Source: an uncultured Oscillibacter sp. (lineage in GTDB: Bacteria > Bacillota > Clostridia > Oscillospirales > Oscillospiraceae). Taken from it: a stretch of 15,338 nucleotides of DNA. Every line of letters starts with the position of its first letter. The stretch's first letter is position 1. The DNA lies in the NCBI GenBank assembly GCA_900770295.1, contig CAAGJQ010000081.1:1-15338 (forward strand), in the 5' to 3' direction. Shown one piece after another: positions 13,091 through 15,338 of this stretch. The notes beneath the pieces were generated by a model, which was not told the DNA's origin, did not search any database, and saw only the letters and a list, made by a program, of their open reading frames with translations. The position numbers and the translations under genes are program-made.

Positions 13091-14287
13091 TCAATCCCGC
13101 GCCAGCTCAAAGGCGTTCTGAACGAAGGTGTCCACCTCTTCCAGTGTGTCGAAGCAGGCAATGGCCACCTGGTTGCCCATGGTGCCCGCCAGGGCATCCG
13201 GCATCCGGGTGAACAGTCTGGCGTGTTCCCCGCACTGGGCCTCCAACTGGGGCAAGGTACGCACATAGTGTTTCTCATCCCGCCGCCCCGCGTAAACGCA
13301 GTAGCTGTGAGGTCCGTCATAATGGTGCCGCAGCTCGTCAAAGGCAACCATGTCCGCCCAGATCTGATACACATCCGCGCTCTGGCTGAAGTTCAGCATA
13401 TCCGGTGTAAATCCGCCGGCGGGACGCATGTTGACCTCCAGAGCCACAATATCGCCCTTCCTGCCCAGGCCCGCCTTGTCCGCCGTCAAACGGAAGAACT
13501 CCAGATGGAAGAACCGGCTGGAGGCGCCGAAGGCCTTCAGCGTGGCCTTGCCCGCCGTCTCCACGTCGGCGGGGACGTCCTTGTCCACATAATAATAGGT
13601 GGGCACGCCCTCATTGACCATGTCCATGATGGAGTTGCGGGTGATGTGGCTGGCGGCGAACAGCACCTCGCCTCTGGAGTTGCACACGCCGTCGTAAGTG
13701 GTGACCATGCCGGGCACGAACTCCTCCATCAGATACGGCACAGACGGCGGGTCCCGGAAAAATTCCCGCATGTCCTCGTCGCTCTTCAGCTTCCAGGTGG
13801 CAATGGCGCCCACGCCGTTGTCCGGCTTGACGATGACGGGATATCCCACCTCATGGGCAAAATTCAGTCCGGCCTCCAGGAACGTCACCGGCGCGCATCT
13901 GGCGCAGGGGATCCCAGCTTTCCGATAGTAGTCCTTCATGGCCAGCTTGCTCTTGTACTTGTCGATCTCATCGGATTTCAGGCCTGTCGTGATGTTGAAA
14001 TCCGTCCGCAGCGCGGCGTCCAGCTCCAGCCAGTACTCGTTATTGCTCTCCACCCAGTCGATCTTTCCATACCGGCCGGTGAAATAGCCCACCGCCCGCA
14101 GCACCTGGTCATAGTCCTCCAGACTGCCGACCTTGTAATACTCCGTCAGGGCACGCTTCAATTCCGGGTGCAGGCTGTCATAGGGCGCGTCGCCCACGCC
14201 CAGCACGTTGACGCCGTTCTCCCGCAGGCGGATGCAGAACCAGCGGTAAGCCTCGGGAAAATTGGGTGAAATAAAAACAAAGTTCAA
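13091..14287 (-). CDS. ATP-grasp domain ligase of unknown substrate, TTG start
   Basis: A 398-residue cytosolic protein with the ATP-grasp fold of carboxylate-amine/thiol ligases. An N-terminal Rossmann-like pre-grasp domain covers about residues 1-105 (MNFVFISPNFPE, VLGVGDAPYD, DWVESNNEYWLELDA). The ATP-binding region has K154 in YPVIVKPDNGVGA, LMEEFVPG (186-193) and the metal-binding E284/N286 in ALEVNMRPAGGF. A C-terminal domain follows from about 310. The family would activate a carboxylate as acyl phosphate and join it to a nucleophile; neither partner can be deduced. The start codon is TTG at 14285-14287, supported by AAAGGAGG about 8 bases upstream and by the conserved-looking first strand; no ATG or GTG fits. 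It is divergent to an esterase, 160 bp apart, and the two may act together. Confidence 0.92.
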   Translation of the reverse strand: MNFVFISPNFPEAYRWFCIRLRENGVNVLGVGDAPYDSLHPELKRALTEYYKVGSLEDYDQVLRAVGYFTGRYGKIDWVESNNEYWLELDAALRTDFNITTGLKSDEIDKYKSKLAMKDYYRKAGIPCARCAPVTFLEAGLNFAHEVGYPVIVKPDNGVGAIATWKLKSDEDMREFFRDPPSVPYLMEEFVPGMVTTYDGVCNSRGEVLFAASHITRNSIMDMVNEGVPTYYYVDKDVPADVETAGKATLKAFGASSRFFHLEFFRLTADKAGLGRKGDIVALEVNMRPAGGFTPDMLNFSQSADVYQIWADMVAFDELRHHYDGPHSYCVYAGRRDEKHYVRTLPQLEAQCGEHARLFTRMPDALAGTMGNQVAIACFDTLEEVDTFVQNAFELARD

Positions 14288-14329
14288 GAAAAGCCCCTCC
14301 TTTTATGGTTTAACGCTTTATAGTAGCAA

Positions 14330-14358
14330 ATTATAGTCCTATCTCTCCCAAATTGCAA
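14330..14358 (-). promoter_or_regulatory. Promoter of the ATP-grasp gene
   Basis: Read on the minus strand: -35 TTGCAA (14353-14358), 17-bp spacer, -10 TATAAT (14330-14335). The leader would be about 36 bases. Confidence 0.75.
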
Positions 14359-14369
14359 GGGAATTTCCC
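14359..14369. promoter_or_regulatory. Short palindrome between divergent ATP-grasp and esterase promoters
   Basis: GGGAA-T-TTCCC, a perfect 11-base palindrome directly behind the ATP-grasp -35 box and 25 bases before the esterase -35 box. It could be an operator for both; it is short enough to be chance. Confidence 0.25.
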
Positions 14370-14393
14370 ACAGCCCGGCAAAATGGGTTTCTC

Positions 14394-14422
14394 TTGTCCG
14401 CCGGTCCATTTTATGGTAGGAT
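14394..14422 (+). promoter_or_regulatory. Promoter of the esterase gene
   Basis: -35 TTGTCC (14394-14399), 17-bp spacer, -10 TAGGAT (14417-14422) with an extended TGg. It ends 25 bases before the ATG at 14448. Both hexamers match consensus at four of six positions. Confidence 0.55.
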
Positions 14423-14447
14423 AGGTCCATATGAGGAGGCTGATGTC

Positions 14448-15194
14448 ATGTACACAGAGTATCACAAGGAGTACAGCCGCCGCCTGGGGCGCGATATGGA
14501 ATTCAAGGTCTACGGACACGGCGGCAAGCCTGTCCTGGTCTTTCCCTGCCAGAATGGCCGTTTTTACGACTGGGAGGGCTTCGGCATGCTGGACACGCTG
14601 TCCGACTATCTGGACCGTGGAAAGCTCCAGCTGTTTACCGTGGACACAATCGACGCCGAAACCGTGTCCGCCAAGGACGGCAGCCCCTATGACCGGGTCC
14701 GCCGCCACGAGGCCTGGTATCAGTATGTAACGGAAGAGCTGGTGCCCCGCATCCGCCAGATCAACGGCACCGGCCAGCTTCTGCTGTCCACCGGCTTTTC
14801 CATGGGGGCCTACCACGCGGGGAACTTTTTCTTCCGCCGGCCTGACATCTTTGACAGCGTCATCGCCCTGTCCGGTCTCTACGATACCGATGATATGTAC
14901 GGCGGCTATATGGATGAGGTCGTCTATGCCAACGACCCCTGCGCCAGTCTATCCAACATGCCCGCCGACCACCCCTACATACAGCTGTACAACCAGCGTA
15001 CCATCATCATCTGCGTGGGGCAGGGCGCCTGGGAGGAGCCTCTGCTGGCCGGCACCCGCCGGCTGGACGAGGTCCTGCGCCGGAAGGGCATCCACGCCTG
15101 GGTGGATTACTGGGGCCTTGACGTAAACCACGACTGGCCCTGGTGGAAAAAGCAGATCCGCTATTTTCTCCCCCACGTTGTGGGCGAGCCCTGA
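14448..15194 (+). CDS. Alpha/beta-hydrolase esterase (esterase D / PF00756-like)
   Basis: A 248-residue cytosolic serine hydrolase. The nucleophile elbow is GFSMG (116-120) with S118. The likely catalytic histidine is H228 in GLDVNHDWPWW, and the acid may be an aspartate or glutamate in the segment around 186-226. The fold order (GKPVLVFPCQNG early strand, elbow, DSVIALSGLYD strand after it, C-terminal histidine) fits the putative esterase family that includes esterase D and S-formylglutathione hydrolase-like proteins. There is no signal peptide or lipobox, so it acts inside the cell, on an unknown ester or acyl compound. The start is set by GAGGAGG about 8 bases upstream; an in-frame ATG at 14394 overlaps the promoter. 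Divergent from the ATP-grasp gene; the pairing suggests a shared substrate or pathway, which is inference. Confidence 0.9.
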   Translation: MYTEYHKEYSRRLGRDMEFKVYGHGGKPVLVFPCQNGRFYDWEGFGMLDTLSDYLDRGKLQLFTVDTIDAETVSAKDGSPYDRVRRHEAWYQYVTEELVPRIRQINGTGQLLLSTGFSMGAYHAGNFFFRRPDIFDSVIALSGLYDTDDMYGGYMDEVVYANDPCASLSNMPADHPYIQLYNQRTIIICVGQGAWEEPLLAGTRRLDEVLRRKGIHAWVDYWGLDVNHDWPWWKKQIRYFLPHVVGEP

Positions 15195-15204
15195 CCATCA
15201 GGAA

Positions 15205-15338
15205 TCATCTGAACCATTTGATACTATTCTTCCATAGAAAATGGATATTTTCTATGGAAGAGGCGCCGCTGAGCGCGTCGCCCATTTGTGCCAGAGGCAC
15301 AAATGCCGTCTCATAAGACTTCAACGCGTCTTCGGCGC
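15205..15338. repeat. Nested inverted-repeat element running off the window end (or tail of a minus-strand gene)
   Basis: There are three structures. The first is a perfect 14-bp stem (15228-15241 with 15248-15261, loop TGGATA). The second is a perfect 10-bp stem CATTTGTGCC / GGCACAAATG (15283-15292 with 15296-15305, loop AGA). The third is an outer pairing of GCGCCG (15263-15268) with CGGCGC (15333-15338), helped by CGCGT (15274-15278) with ACGCG (15324-15328). There is no T-run after the first stem, so it is not a classical terminator for the esterase. On the minus strand the same bases form a 43-codon open frame from 15336 to a TGA at 15205-15207, so a partial coding tail is an alternative. 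I do not recognise the element by name. Confidence 0.55.

Noticed and set aside
15228..15261. Hairpin after the esterase gene as its terminator
   Set aside because: The stem is AT-rich and not followed by a T-run. It fits better as part of the larger palindromic element.

Overview
The window looks like part of a chromosome from a GC-rich, anaerobic, probably gut-associated Clostridia (Oscillospiraceae-like) bacterium. This is inferred from strong AGGAGG ribosome binding sites, sigma-70/A type promoters, U-tailed hairpin terminators, an ATP-dependent PEP carboxykinase and ferredoxin-type oxidoreductases. No rRNA, tRNA, CRISPR array or transposase is visible.

Layout. Positions 1-616 hold the 3' end of pckA, closed by a terminator. 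On the minus strand, 683-2163 is a two-gene unit: an aldo/keto reductase with two [4Fe-4S] motifs, followed by a small WapI-immunity-like protein. A divergent promoter at about 2223-2272 also drives a single-domain ModE-like DNA-binding protein (2425-2796). A cytidylate-kinase-like protein (2857-3513, minus) and an M20 metallopeptidase (3646-4812, plus) form another divergent pair.

The core, 4902-12139, is devoted to molybdenum hydroxylases. The minus-strand operon xdhA-xdhB-xdhC (8602 to 4902) encodes a three-subunit xanthine dehydrogenase closely resembling E. coli XdhABC. Divergent to it are mocA (molybdopterin cytidylyltransferase-like) and an overlapping DUF1905 gene. Convergent to those is a second, single-chain hydroxylase (9590-12139, minus) of the Desulfovibrio aldehyde oxidoreductase / selenium-dependent xanthine dehydrogenase type, which lacks a flavin domain. 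The likely logic is that MocA makes the cytosine dinucleotide cofactor used by both hydroxylases, and the ModE-like protein is a candidate local regulator. Purine or other N-heterocycle oxidation is the probable role. The promoter of the single-chain enzyme carries a perfect 18-bp palindrome at the expected transcript start.

The right end holds thiamine pyrophosphokinase (12282-12917, minus), then a divergent pair made of an ATP-grasp ligase (13091-14287, minus, TTG start) and an alpha/beta-hydrolase esterase (14448-15194, plus). This pair may be a small uncharacterised metabolic unit. The last 130 bases contain nested perfect inverted repeats that run off the window. They also form an open minus-strand frame, and look like an intergenic palindromic repeat or the tail of another gene.
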